From an uncultured Mycoplasma sp. (GTDB lineage: Bacteria; Bacillota_I; Bacilli_A; RF39; UBA660): a stretch of 34,217 bases of DNA. The translations under genes were made by a program, and so were the position numbers. The stretch is from contig CANRTI010000012.1 in the NCBI GenBank assembly GCA_947642635.1, forward strand, positions 1 through 34,217, in the 5' to 3' direction. Position 1 is the first letter of the stretch, and each line of letters starts with the position of its first letter. Below the pieces are notes generated by a model. It was given only the letters and a program-made list of their open reading frames with translations. It did no database searches and was not told the DNA's origin. Below, piece by piece: positions 15,226 through 22,712 of this stretch.

Positions 15226-15630
15226 ATGAAAATAAAATTAAGTGAAGTAATTGATGCTCTAGACTTTACAAACGATGAAATTGAATACTATTATAATCCA
15301 ACTAACGGAGAAATATTTATGTCAAATATTGGTGACTATGAAAAATTAAATGAAGATGAATTAGATGAATTATTTGAAAAATCTATTATGTTACCGACTA
15401 GATATGATATTAATGAATATGAAATGATGGAAGATTTTGCAGAAACTATTGAAGATACTAGACTTCAAAATCAATTATATATTTCTCTAAATGGTAGTGG
15501 AGCATTTAGAAGGTTTAAAGATACTTGTATTAATTTTGATATTATCGACGATTGGTATAAATTTAGAGATGAAAAGTATAAAGAAATTGCTGTAAATTGG
15601 TGCAAAGAGAATAATATAAAATTTGAATAG
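15226..15630 (+). CDS. UPF0158-family protein
   Basis: A 134-aa acidic protein of the UPF0158 family, whose function is not established. Family traits visible: an N-terminal segment around LSEVIDAL, a central 'LPTRYDINEYEMMEDF' stretch, SGAFRRFKD, and a C-terminal WYKFRDEKYKEIAVNWCKEN. The length is normal. ATG follows GAAAGGAG. It ends 10 bp before the SWIM gene, and the two are probably cotranscribed. Confidence 0.75.
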   Translation: MKIKLSEVIDALDFTNDEIEYYYNPTNGEIFMSNIGDYEKLNEDELDELFEKSIMLPTRYDINEYEMMEDFAETIEDTRLQNQLYISLNGSGAFRRFKDTCINFDIIDDWYKFRDEKYKEIAVNWCKENNIKFE

Positions 15631-15640
15631 GATATGAATT

Positions 15641-17197
15641 ATGAAGAAGTTTTTAAGAAATTATGATTTTGAAGATTATTTTGATTCACTTATATTATCT
15701 CGTGGAAAAAGTTACTATAAAGAAAATAGAATATTAGATATTTGGTGTCAACAAGATTTAGTAACTGCTTATATTGATGGCTCTGAAATATATAGAATTG
15801 AAATAAGAGCAAATGATAAAGAATTGAATAATTTTTATTGTTCCTGCCCATATTCAGAAGATGGCGAATACATGTGTAAGCATATTGCTGCTGTTCTTTA
15901 TTATTTAGAAGAAAATGATATTCTAGAATTAGAAATTTCAAATAAAAAGCAAGTAAAAAAAGAAAAAAACAAATCTGAGCTCTCTAAAATATATGATGAA
16001 ATGAATTATGAACTTAGAAAAATAAGTGATAGAAATGGATTTGTCAATTATTATAATGGAAAATACTTTGTAGATTTAATTTCTAATGTATCTGATTACA
16101 TAGATGATTTTATAGATAATGAAGAATATAACAATGCTTTTGAACTAATTAAATATACATATAGATTTATAAAGGATACTTTTATGGATGGATCTAATGG
16201 TGAATTTCAAGATTCATTATATTTAATTAATGAAAGTGCAAGTAAACTTTTATATAATGATGAATATTTTGATATCTTCTTAGATTATATTGAAGATATA
16301 ACATCAAATAATACTCTAGATGAATTTTTTGATTCGCCATTGCATGCATTTATCCTTTATGTTCATGATAAAGATTCAGCTAAAAAAGTAGTTAAAATAT
16401 TAGATGAAATTGAGTTAAGTGCTTATGGAATATTTGTTAGTCAAACTTTAGATAAAATATCATTAACATATGATTTTATTGATAAAGATGATGCTGTAAA
16501 AATGTGTTATGAAAGTATTGAACATTATGGAGTAAAAGAATTATTGATTAAGTATTTAAAAAATGATAATAAAATAGACGAAGTAATACGAATATTAAAA
16601 AATGATATTAAAAATCATGTAAGAAAAGATATGGCTTATGATAAATTACTAGATATTTATGATGAATATGATAAATTAGAAGAAAAGAAAAAAATACTAC
16701 CAGAAGTTATAATAGAAACAAATAGTTTTGCAAGATATAAGGAACTAAAAGATATGTATAGTTATTCTGAATGGAATTCTGTAAAAGAAAAAATAATATC
16801 TAAAATTAAACCTAATAATAGGGATATTTTAGAAGATATTTATATGGAAGAAAATGAAACTAATAAATTATTTGAATTATTGAAGGAAAATCCTAGTATG
16901 TATAGATTAGCAAAATATCAAGATGCAGTAAAAGATAAATATGGTAAAGAATTATTAAATTTTTATAAACCACAAATACTTGAAGAATCAAAAAGAGTAT
17001 CAGATAGAAAATGGTATCAAGAATTATGCCATTATATTAGAAAAATGAAAGAACTTGATAATTCTGATGATTTTATCTTTGATATGTTAAAGGAAATGTA
17101 TCCTAATTATAGGAGTAAACGAGCATTTAAAGAAGAGATAATGAATGTTTTAAGTCCTAAAAATAAACAAAGGTTTTATGAATTAATAGAAAAATAG
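15641..17197 (+). CDS. SWIM zinc-finger protein
   Basis: A 518-aa protein with an N-terminal SWIM domain: C67-x-C69-x9-C79-x-H81 (CSCPYSEDGEYMCKH), a zinc-binding motif linked with DNA or protein binding and often found next to SWI2/SNF2 ATPases. The remainder is a long predicted helical, repeat-like array rich in Asp, Glu and Lys, without enzyme motifs I can name. No helicase gene is present in element 2. Start: ATG with a weak AGGATATGA upstream; the N-terminus MKKFLRNYDFEDYF is typical for such proteins. It lies 15 bp before the RhuM gene. Confidence 0.8.
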   Translation: MKKFLRNYDFEDYFDSLILSRGKSYYKENRILDIWCQQDLVTAYIDGSEIYRIEIRANDKELNNFYCSCPYSEDGEYMCKHIAAVLYYLEENDILELEISNKKQVKKEKNKSELSKIYDEMNYELRKISDRNGFVNYYNGKYFVDLISNVSDYIDDFIDNEEYNNAFELIKYTYRFIKDTFMDGSNGEFQDSLYLINESASKLLYNDEYFDIFLDYIEDITSNNTLDEFFDSPLHAFILYVHDKDSAKKVVKILDEIELSAYGIFVSQTLDKISLTYDFIDKDDAVKMCYESIEHYGVKELLIKYLKNDNKIDEVIRILKNDIKNHVRKDMAYDKLLDIYDEYDKLEEKKKILPEVIIETNSFARYKELKDMYSYSEWNSVKEKIISKIKPNNRDILEDIYMEENETNKLFELLKENPSMYRLAKYQDAVKDKYGKELLNFYKPQILEESKRVSDRKWYQELCHYIRKMKELDNSDDFIFDMLKEMYPNYRSKRAFKEEIMNVLSPKNKQRFYELIEK

Positions 17198-17212
17198 AAA
17201 GCTGGTGAAATA

Positions 17213-18190
17213 TTGAAAAACAATATAATTATATATGTATCAAAAGATGGTAATGTAAAAGTTGATGTTAATATACTAGAGGAGGATATCTGGATGAGTC
17301 AAGATGTAATGGCTAATCTTTATGATACTACTAAAAATAATATTTCTATGCACTTAAAAAATATCTTTGATGAAGGCGAGCTCCAAAAGGATTCAGTTGT
17401 TAAGAAATTCTTAACAACTGCTAATGATGGTAAAAACTATAATGTTTTGCACTATAATTTAGATGCCATTATTGCTGTTGGTTATAGAATTAACTCTAAG
17501 AAAGCGACTGAATTTAGAATATGGGCAACCAAAGTCTTGAAAGAATATATGATTAAAGGATTTGCTTTAAATGATGAAAGATTAAAGAATAATGGTGAAA
17601 GCCCGTATTTTGAAGAGTTGCTTGCTAGAATTCGTGATATTAGGTCTTCTGAAAAAATATTTTGGAGAAAAGTGTTGGATATTTATGCAACTTCAATTGA
17701 TTATGATCCAAAAAATAGATTATCAATTGATTTCTTTAAAACAGTACAAAATAAAATGCATTATGCTACTCATGGACATACTGCAGCTGAAATCATATTT
17801 GCTAGAGTAGATTCTGAAAAAGATCATTTAGGGCTTACTAATTTTAAAGGTAATTATCCAACAAAGAGTGAAACTGAAATTGCTAAAAACTATTTAACTG
17901 AAGAAGAACTTAATATCTTAAATAGAATGGTATCAGCCTACTTAGATGTTGCTGAAATTAATGCTTTAGATAGACATGCAATGACTATGCAAGATTGGGT
18001 GAATGAATTAGATTCATTTCTAAAAATGACTAGGAAGGATATATTAAATGGCTCAGGTACGATATCACATAAAGAAGCATTAGAAAAAGCGCATAAAGAA
18101 TATGATAAATATATGCAAAAACATTTAACAATTGCTGAAAAAGATTATTTAGAAATATTAAACAAAGAAGTTGAAGGAATTGATAAATAA
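17213..18190 (+). CDS. RhuM-family protein
   Basis: A 325-aa protein of the RhuM (virulence RhuM) family. The N-terminal half has the family's DNA-binding-like pattern: IWMSQDVMANLYDTTKNNIS, then HLKNIFDEGEL and LDAIIAVGYRINSKKATEFR (abridged). The C-terminal half includes THGHTAAEI and HAMTMQDWVNELD, also typical. The biochemical function is unsettled; the family is common on genomic islands and beside restriction or toxin genes. The start is TTG at 17213 after GCTGGTGAA. It ends 16 bp before the metallopeptidase gene, so a two-gene pair is plausible. Confidence 0.85.
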   Translation: MKNNIIIYVSKDGNVKVDVNILEEDIWMSQDVMANLYDTTKNNISMHLKNIFDEGELQKDSVVKKFLTTANDGKNYNVLHYNLDAIIAVGYRINSKKATEFRIWATKVLKEYMIKGFALNDERLKNNGESPYFEELLARIRDIRSSEKIFWRKVLDIYATSIDYDPKNRLSIDFFKTVQNKMHYATHGHTAAEIIFARVDSEKDHLGLTNFKGNYPTKSETEIAKNYLTEEELNILNRMVSAYLDVAEINALDRHAMTMQDWVNELDSFLKMTRKDILNGSGTISHKEALEKAHKEYDKYMQKHLTIAEKDYLEILNKEVEGIDK

Positions 18191-18206
18191 TAGGTTGGTG
18201 ATAATA

Positions 18207-18920
18207 ATGAGAAAAGTTTTAGAAACGAATTTGTGTAAAATAAATTATTCAGAGAGTTTAGAAAAATTAGCAGAAGCAACTGTTCAATTACTTAATAAAA
18301 AGATAATTAAATACAGATTGTTTTTTGAATCACCTATTAGTGAACAGATAGTTGTTAATTATTTTGATACTGTAGGAGAGTTTAGAGAATTTATATATGA
18401 AATTAGAGGAGAAAGAGATTCATTACCTGAATATGCTAGAGGAACTTATGATAATGGAATGGTTAATGCATGTGTAAATTCTAAATTTCAGTTAAAAAGA
18501 TTATATACTGCTAGTCATGAGTTATTTCATATTTTGTATATGAAATATATATTAAATAATGATTATTCAAAAAGAATAGTTTGGTATGATGAAGGTATGG
18601 CACAATTTATGTCAGGAGAAAAAGATTCATTGAATGACGATGGCATTTTTAAAGAATTTTATTTGAAAGTAAGAGAAGAAACAAAAGTAATACCGCAGAT
18701 GAATAGTTTAGAACATGGGAATTCTTTTGTTAATGAATACTATAATGGTTATGACTTAAGTTATTTATCTATAAAATATTTATCAGAAGTGTTAAGTGCT
18801 GAACTGTTTAAAGATTTAATGTCCGATTTTTCGAAGATTAGTCAACTTGGTGATGGTATAATTCAAAAAATATTTAGTTATTATGATGAAAAGTTAGAAA
18901 ATGCAATTATAAAAAAATAA
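18207..18920 (+). CDS. HExxH zinc metallopeptidase-like protein
   Basis: A 237-aa protein with a gluzincin-type core: H104-E105-x2-H108 (ASHELFHILY) and a downstream E129 in WYDEGMAQF, the spacing expected of a third zinc ligand in the MA clan. No signal peptide or membrane segment, so it is probably cytoplasmic. I choose ATG 18207 with GGTTGGTGA upstream; an in-frame start at 18171 overlaps the RhuM gene. It is the last cargo gene and ends at a strong terminator. Similar peptidases act on repressors in some mobile elements (ImmA type), but this one is not clearly ImmA and the substrate is unknown. Confidence 0.75.
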   Translation: MRKVLETNLCKINYSESLEKLAEATVQLLNKKIIKYRLFFESPISEQIVVNYFDTVGEFREFIYEIRGERDSLPEYARGTYDNGMVNACVNSKFQLKRLYTASHELFHILYMKYILNNDYSKRIVWYDEGMAQFMSGEKDSLNDDGIFKEFYLKVREETKVIPQMNSLEHGNSFVNEYYNGYDLSYLSIKYLSEVLSAELFKDLMSDFSKISQLGDGIIQKIFSYYDEKLENAIIKK

Positions 18921-18924
18921 ATCT

Positions 18925-18972
18925 AATCATCCTATAAAATTTAGTAAAAACTAAAAATTAGGATGATTTTTT
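18925..18972 (+). terminator. Terminator of the element 2 cargo operon
   Basis: AATCATCCTA (18925-18934) and TAGGATGATT (18959-18968) form a 10-bp stem with an inner TTAGT/ACTAA pair, followed by four T. Element 1 has a related CATCCTAT/ATAGGATG stem at the equivalent place (10928-10965), but without the T run. Confidence 0.8.
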
Positions 18973-18995
18973 GTGCTATAAATTATCGTTACTAC

Positions 18996-19124
18996 TAGGT
19001 TTATCCTATATATCATCCTACAAAGTAGGATGAATTTCGTAAGTACGAAATAAGAATGGTGCATATATAAATCCTTATTTTGTAAGGAAAAGTGAGTATA
19101 TATGCACCATCTTCTTATCCTGCT
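18996..19124 (+). ncRNA. Conserved structured element, copy 2
   Basis: In order: TCATCCTAC-AAA-GTAGGATGA hairpin (19013-19033, 9 bp); dyad TTTCGTA-AG-TACGAAA (19035-19050); long stem ATAAGAA + TGGTGCATATATA (19050-19069) with TATATATGCACCA (19097-19109) + TTCTTAT (19112-19118); inner TCCTTA/TAAGGA hairpin; then ATCCTGC (19117-19123). The outer stem is longer than in copy 1 and of different sequence yet fully paired. The flanking 33-nt (19025-19057) and 16-nt (19109-19124) blocks are identical to copy 1. There is no T run after it, unlike copy 1. Confidence 0.65.
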
Positions 19125-19244
19125 ATTCCATAGTTTGATTAATTATCAATATTTTTAGGATGATAGACAAAACTTTCTATACTTTATGACTTGACTCTTC
19201 TTTTTAATGGAGGTAACATGCGTCATGCGAAGGAGATGATGTGT

Positions 19245-19394
19245 ATGAGAAGATTTAATTTATATTTACCAGAGGAGTTATTTGAGCGAATTAAATTACT
19301 TGCAAAATTCTATAATATCTCTATAACTAAATTAATGGTAGAACTATTAGAAATTGGATATATAGATATGATAGATACAAGAAAAAATAAATAA
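19245..19394 (+). CDS. Small ribbon-helix-helix DNA-binding protein (element 2 copy)
   Basis: A 49-aa RHH protein (MRRFNLYLPEELFERIKLLA…), close paralogue of the element 1 protein at 11194 (32 of 43 identical). The start at 19245 behind AAGGAG is chosen by that match. A second start at 19218 behind GGAGG would add nine residues (MRHAKEMMC), so two initiation sites are possible. It follows the structured element and precedes the tiny ORFs and recombinase. Likely an autoregulator or relaxosome accessory protein. Confidence 0.75.
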   Translation: MRRFNLYLPEELFERIKLLAKFYNISITKLMVELLEIGYIDMIDTRKNK

Positions 19395-19426
19395 GTTTAT
19401 AAAAGTGAAAGGGTTAGGTGATGAAT

Positions 19427-19465
19427 ATGATAATTAAAATAATGGAGGATTATGATAGTAAGTAA
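19427..19465 (+). CDS. Very short coupled ORF (12 aa) in element 2
   Basis: AGGTGA (19416-19421) precedes ATG at 19427; the frame reads MIIKIMEDYDSK and overlaps the next start. It includes the word AATGGAGGA, also present at tiny ORF 2 of element 1. Function, if any, is probably translational coupling. Confidence 0.25.
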   Translation: MIIKIMEDYDSK

Positions 19466-19559
19466 TATTGTTAGGTATGATATAAATATACCAAATAATA
19501 TTACTAAAACAAAAAATATAGCCATAGAATTTAATGGAGGTATTAAACTCTATGGTTAA
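19452..19559 (+). CDS. Tiny ORF of element 2 (35 aa)
   Basis: ATG behind GGAGG at short spacing (3 bp) encodes MIVSNIVRYDINIPNNITKT… and ends seven bases into the next gene, in a TATGGTTAA overlap. No family recognised. Confidence 0.35.
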   Translation: MIVSNIVRYDINIPNNITKTKNIAIEFNGGIKLYG

Positions 19560-19731
19560 ATACAAAGTTAATTTAAAGTTTAAAGAAAATGGAAAATCTT
19601 TAACTGAGACAATAACTGAAGTATTAAAAATAGAAATAAATAAAAAAATAAATGAGACTTGCAATTTTATAAAAAAGGAGCTACCATTCAAGCATACTCA
19701 TTATTCCCAAAATGAAGGGAGTAGTAATTAA
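19552..19731 (+). CDS. Small protein upstream of recombinase 2 (59 aa)
   Basis: Start at ATG 19552 with GGAGG (19536-19540); an ATG at 19534 in frame overlaps that site. The product (MVKYKVNLKFKENGKSLTET…) has a β-strand then a helix and a Cys/His-bearing tail. It ends in TAATG, sharing one base with the recombinase start, so the two are translationally coupled. I do not recognise it. It could be a recombination directionality factor by position, but nothing in the sequence proves that. Confidence 0.6.
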   Translation: MVKYKVNLKFKENGKSLTETITEVLKIEINKKINETCNFIKKELPFKHTHYSQNEGSSN

Positions 19732-21296
19732 TGATAGGGAATAGTAGTTTTAAAGTAGGAATTTATATAAGATTATCAAGAGATGATGGAAATATTGAAT
19801 CAGATAGTATTGTTAGTCAAAGAAGTTTACTTAATCAATATATCAAAGAGAATAATTATAATTTAGTAGATGAATATGTTGATGATGGATTTACTGGAAC
19901 TAATTTTGAGAGACCATCATTTAAAAGAATGATTAAGGATATCGAATCTGGAAGAATTAATATGATTATTACTAAAGATATGTCTAGATTAGGTAGAGAT
20001 TATATTGGTACAGGAGAGTTAATTGAAAAGTATTTTCCAAATAAAAATGTTAGGTATATTGCTATTAATGATGGTATAGACACATTTATAGATAATACCA
20101 ATAATGATATAGCGCCTTTTAAAGCCATAATGAATGATATGTATGCTAAGGATATTTCTAAGAAAGTTAAAACTAGTCTTCATTCTAGAATGAAAGAAGG
20201 ACTATATGTATCCGGTAGATGTCCTTTTGGATATATGAAAGATCCAACTAACAAAAATCATTTAGTTATAAATGAGGGACAAGCAGAAACTGTTAAATTA
20301 ATATTTGATTTAGCACTTAAAGGAAATACTTATCACTATATAGCACAAGAATTAACTGAAAGAAAAATCAAAACTCCAGCATCTTATTATAATTATGTAT
20401 GGAATACTAAGTGCATAAATACCAATTGTATATCACAAAAATATGGAGTATGGGTAGATACTACTGTAAAATCAATTCTTACTAATCAAATATATGTTGG
20501 AGATACAGTTCAAGGTAAGACAAAAAAGATTAATTATAAGTTGAAGAAGACAGTCAAAAATAAACCAAATGATTTTATAATAGTTGAAAATACTCATGAA
20601 GCAATAATAGATAGAGATACTTTTAATTATGTTCAAACACTTTTACCTAAAAATGTTAAAAGACCAGAGAAAAAACGATTTTACTTATTAGATGGACTTT
20701 TATACTGTGGAGATTGTAAGCATAGAATAACAATTAGATATCAAACTAAAACTGGAAGAAGTTATACCACCTGTGATTATTATAGAACTTATTCAAAATA
20801 TCATGTGTGTACAACACATACAAATAATTATGAAACATTAGAGAGAGTTATTTTAGAAGAAATAAAAAGTGTATGTGAAAAATATTTAGATAAGAATAAG
20901 GTAAGGGATTCTATAGGTAATATAACATTTGAAGATAATACTTTAAAGATAAAAAAGAAAATCGAGAGTATAGAACTTATAAATAATAAATTAATAGAAA
21001 ATTTAGATAAAACATATATGGATATGTTAAAAGGTATCATTGATGAAGAACAATACAAAAGAATTAGTGATAGTCTAAAAAAAGAAATAAAAGATAATAA
21101 AGTAAATATTGATAATCTTAAAAATGAACAAATAGAAGAAAATAAAATAGATAAAAAACAAATAGAAAAATATATAGATGAATTTCTATCTTTAGAAAAT
21201 TCAACTAGAGAATTAATAATTAATTTAGTTGAAAAAATCTATATCTATCAAGATAAAACGATAGATATTATATTTACATTTAAAAATGTTACATAA
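19731..21296 (+). CDS. Large serine recombinase (integrase of element 2)
   Basis: A 521-aa large serine recombinase. The nucleophile is S16 in GIYIRLS; SRLGRDY follows, then a recombinase domain, a zinc ribbon (CGDC … CDYY … CTTH) and a coiled-coil region about 390-490. It should recombine attP (dyad 21292-21306 / 15094-15108) with an attB in the SGDT codons of LysM 1. Its TAA stop (21294-21296) lies within the attP arm, so gene and site are physically fused. Start ATG overlaps the upstream small gene. Related in fold but clearly distinct in sequence from recombinase 1. Confidence 0.95.
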   Translation: MIGNSSFKVGIYIRLSRDDGNIESDSIVSQRSLLNQYIKENNYNLVDEYVDDGFTGTNFERPSFKRMIKDIESGRINMIITKDMSRLGRDYIGTGELIEKYFPNKNVRYIAINDGIDTFIDNTNNDIAPFKAIMNDMYAKDISKKVKTSLHSRMKEGLYVSGRCPFGYMKDPTNKNHLVINEGQAETVKLIFDLALKGNTYHYIAQELTERKIKTPASYYNYVWNTKCINTNCISQKYGVWVDTTVKSILTNQIYVGDTVQGKTKKINYKLKKTVKNKPNDFIIVENTHEAIIDRDTFNYVQTLLPKNVKRPEKKRFYLLDGLLYCGDCKHRITIRYQTKTGRSYTTCDYYRTYSKYHVCTTHTNNYETLERVILEEIKSVCEKYLDKNKVRDSIGNITFEDNTLKIKKKIESIELINNKLIENLDKTYMDMLKGIIDEEQYKRISDSLKKEIKDNKVNIDNLKNEQIEENKIDKKQIEKYIDEFLSLENSTRELIINLVEKIYIYQDKTIDIIFTFKNVT

Positions 21297-21315
21297 AAAG
21301 TGTATCTGGTGATAC
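21292..21315 (+). other. attR of element 2
   Basis: The element arm CATAAAAAGTGTATC (21292-21306), the centre TGG (GG at 21308-21309), then the host half TGATACTTTATGG. Joining host halves at GG gives codons for KSGDTLWG. Confidence 0.85.
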
Positions 21316-21904
21316 TTTATGGGGAATTGCTAAAAAGTACGATATTTCAGTAAATGAACTAAAAGATGCCAACAATTTAACAAGTAATACTTTAACAATT
21401 GGACAATCTTTATATATTCCTAAAAAAGTAACAACACCATCTCAAAACGAAGTATATGTAGTTAAAAGCGGTGATTCTTTGTACAGTATTGCTAAAAAAT
21501 ATAATACTACTGTTGATGAATTAAAAAGACTTAACAATTTAACTTCTAATATGTTATCTATCGGTCAAAAATTAAATATTTCGTCAACTCCAAATTCCAG
21601 CAATCTTACTTACACAGTTTCTAAAGGAGATACACTATATGGTATAGCTAATAAATTCAAAGTAAGTGTTGATAACTTAAAAGCTTTCAACAATCTTACA
21701 ACTAATACACTTTCTATTGGTCAAGTGTTAAAAATACCTGTAACATCTGATACAAATAACAAAATAACTTATACAGTAAAAAGTGGCGATACACTTTACA
21801 ATATTGCCAGAACTTATAATACAACTGTCGATAAAATAAAATCTTTAAATAATCTTACTAGTAATACATTATCTATTGGACAAAAATTAATCTTACCAAA
21901 CTAA
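21310..21904 (+). pseudogene. LysM amidase, fragment 3 (four LysM repeats, C-terminus)
   Basis: This is the C-terminal part of the amidase: the rest of LysM 1 (GDTLWGIAKKYDISVNEL) and three more repeats, each with the (V)KSGDTLY-IA pattern and a closing NNLTSNTLSIGQ-L-IP. LysM domains bind GlcNAc-containing peptidoglycan and would anchor the enzyme on the wall. A short frame within it could start at ATG 21479 without a ribosome-binding site, so separate translation is unlikely. It ends in a terminator. Confidence 0.93.
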
Positions 21905-21933
21905 AAAAGTCTACATTATGTAGTCTTTTTTAG
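21901..21933 (+). terminator. Terminator of the amidase gene
   Basis: CTAAAAAAG-T-CTACA / TGTAG-T-CTTTTTTAG is a near-perfect hairpin overlapping the amidase stop codon. The A and T tracts make it work in both directions. Confidence 0.85.
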
Positions 21934-21961
21934 TATATCCAACAATATAAAAGCATTTGCA

Positions 21962-21990
21962 TTTTAAAAAATATACCTTTATGTTATAAT
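21962..21990 (+). promoter_or_regulatory. Promoter of the CmpB-like gene
   Basis: Extended -10 TGTTATAAT (TATAAT 21985-21990) with a weak -35 TTTTAA (21962-21967) at 17 bp. The gene starts 18 bp later with ATTGAGGTAG before its ATG. Confidence 0.55.
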
Positions 21991-22007
21991 TTAATTGAGG
22001 TAGTAGT

Positions 22008-22694
22008 ATGTATAAAATTTGTTTTCTTATTCTTCTATTTGTTATTTATTCATTTTTAGGTTGGTGCATGGAGATAGTCGATACTTATTATCACGAAAAA
22101 AAGATTGTCAATCGCGGCTTTATGATTGGTCCTTACTGTCCAATATATGGAACGGGAGCTCTTTTAGTAATCTGGCGCTTAAGCGATTATATTGATAAAC
22201 CAATCGGATTATTTGTAACTTCTATGGTATTATGTTCCATTATTGAATATGCTTGTAGTTATATAATGGAGAAATTATTTAATACAAGATGGTGGGATTA
22301 TTCAGATAAAAAATTTAATATTAATGGTCGAATTTGTTTAGAAACAATGATTCCTTTTGGAATAGGATGTATGCTCGTTATGTATATTATTAACCCATTT
22401 TTAGTAAGAACATTAGAAATCTTACCTGAATTTCTATTAATTACCATTGCGATAATAATTATAATAACAATTTTAATAGACTTTTCTCTTTCCTTTAATA
22501 TTATTTGGAAATTTCGTAATGTATCAAAAGAAGTACATAAGGATAATACAGAAACAATTACAGAATATGTTCGAAAAGAAATTTTAAAGAAAAATAAAGT
22601 ACTTTATAACAGATTAGTAAAAGCATTCCCTAAATTAGAAGTTCTTAAAAGAAAACATGATAAACATTTCAAGAAAAAAGATAATAAAAAGTAG
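22008..22694 (+). CDS. CmpB-like membrane protein (putative ABC transporter type IV family)
   Basis: A 228-aa integral membrane protein of the ABC_trans_CmpB family. Visible family words: SFLGWCMEIVDTYYHEKKIVNRGF (abridged), GPYCPIYGTGA, SYIMEKLFNTRWWDYS and GRICLETMIPFG. About five hydrophobic segments; the C-terminus is basic and cytoplasmic (KRKHDKHFKKKDNKK). The family is named after a transporter link that is not well established; no ATPase gene is adjacent. It converges on the C39 peptidase gene with a shared terminator. Confidence 0.85.
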   Translation: MYKICFLILLFVIYSFLGWCMEIVDTYYHEKKIVNRGFMIGPYCPIYGTGALLVIWRLSDYIDKPIGLFVTSMVLCSIIEYACSYIMEKLFNTRWWDYSDKKFNINGRICLETMIPFGIGCMLVMYIINPFLVRTLEILPEFLLITIAIIIIITILIDFSLSFNIIWKFRNVSKEVHKDNTETITEYVRKEILKKNKVLYNRLVKAFPKLEVLKRKHDKHFKKKDNKK

Positions 22695-22712
22695 ATTTCA
22701 TTATCTTTTTTT
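22674..22712 (+). terminator. Bidirectional terminator between convergent genes
   Basis: A 12-bp stem, AAAAAAGATAAT (22674-22685) with ATTATCTTTTTT (22700-22711), spans the stop of the CmpB-like gene and the end of the opposing C39 peptidase gene. It has A and T tracts on both sides. Confidence 0.75.

Larger units (their letters stand above)
15092..21308 (+). mobile_element. Element 2: 6.2-kb serine-recombinase integrative element
   Basis: The boundaries are set by in-frame repair of LysM 1 and the GG crossover at 15091-15092 and 21308-21309; the unit is 6,217 bp. Cargo: a UPF0158 protein, a SWIM protein, a RhuM-family protein and a metallopeptidase. The mobility module follows: structured element, RHH protein, tiny ORFs, recombinase. 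The recombinase stop codon lies inside the attP arm. No relaxase, phage or replication gene is present. It is in the same orientation as element 1 and shares its module order but not its cargo. Confidence 0.9.
1885..21904 (+). other. Reconstructed interrupted gene: amidase_3 with four LysM repeats
   Basis: Joining 1885-2156, 14745-15092 and 21310-21904 gives 1215 nt (405 codons) with no stop or frameshift. The 404-aa product reads SNHINAGGGDGAEI across the first junction and KSGDTLWGIA across the second, as expected for amidase_3 and LysM. Zinc ligands H15, E29 and H86 come from fragment 1. The catalytic E154 (IIVEYGF) comes from fragment 2. The four LysM repeats (from about residue 201) come mostly from fragment 3. 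Both breaks fall inside glycine codons (91 and 207). Because the frame and all motifs are intact, excision of both elements should restore a functional wall hydrolase. Expression from the present arrangement is not expected. Confidence 0.93.

Noticed and set aside
2156-21308. Prophage or conjugative element
   Set aside because: There are no phage structural, packaging or lysis genes and no relaxase, coupling ATPase or type IV secretion genes in either element. The amidase is a host gene, not a phage endolysin, because its parts lie outside the att sites.
15094-21325. Crossover of element 2 at the shared GATAC or TATGGGGAAT words
   Set aside because: GATAC arises from arm symmetry between the two half-sites, and the GG four bases earlier is the dyad centre. 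A crossover at TATGGGGAAT would put the LysM domain out of frame.
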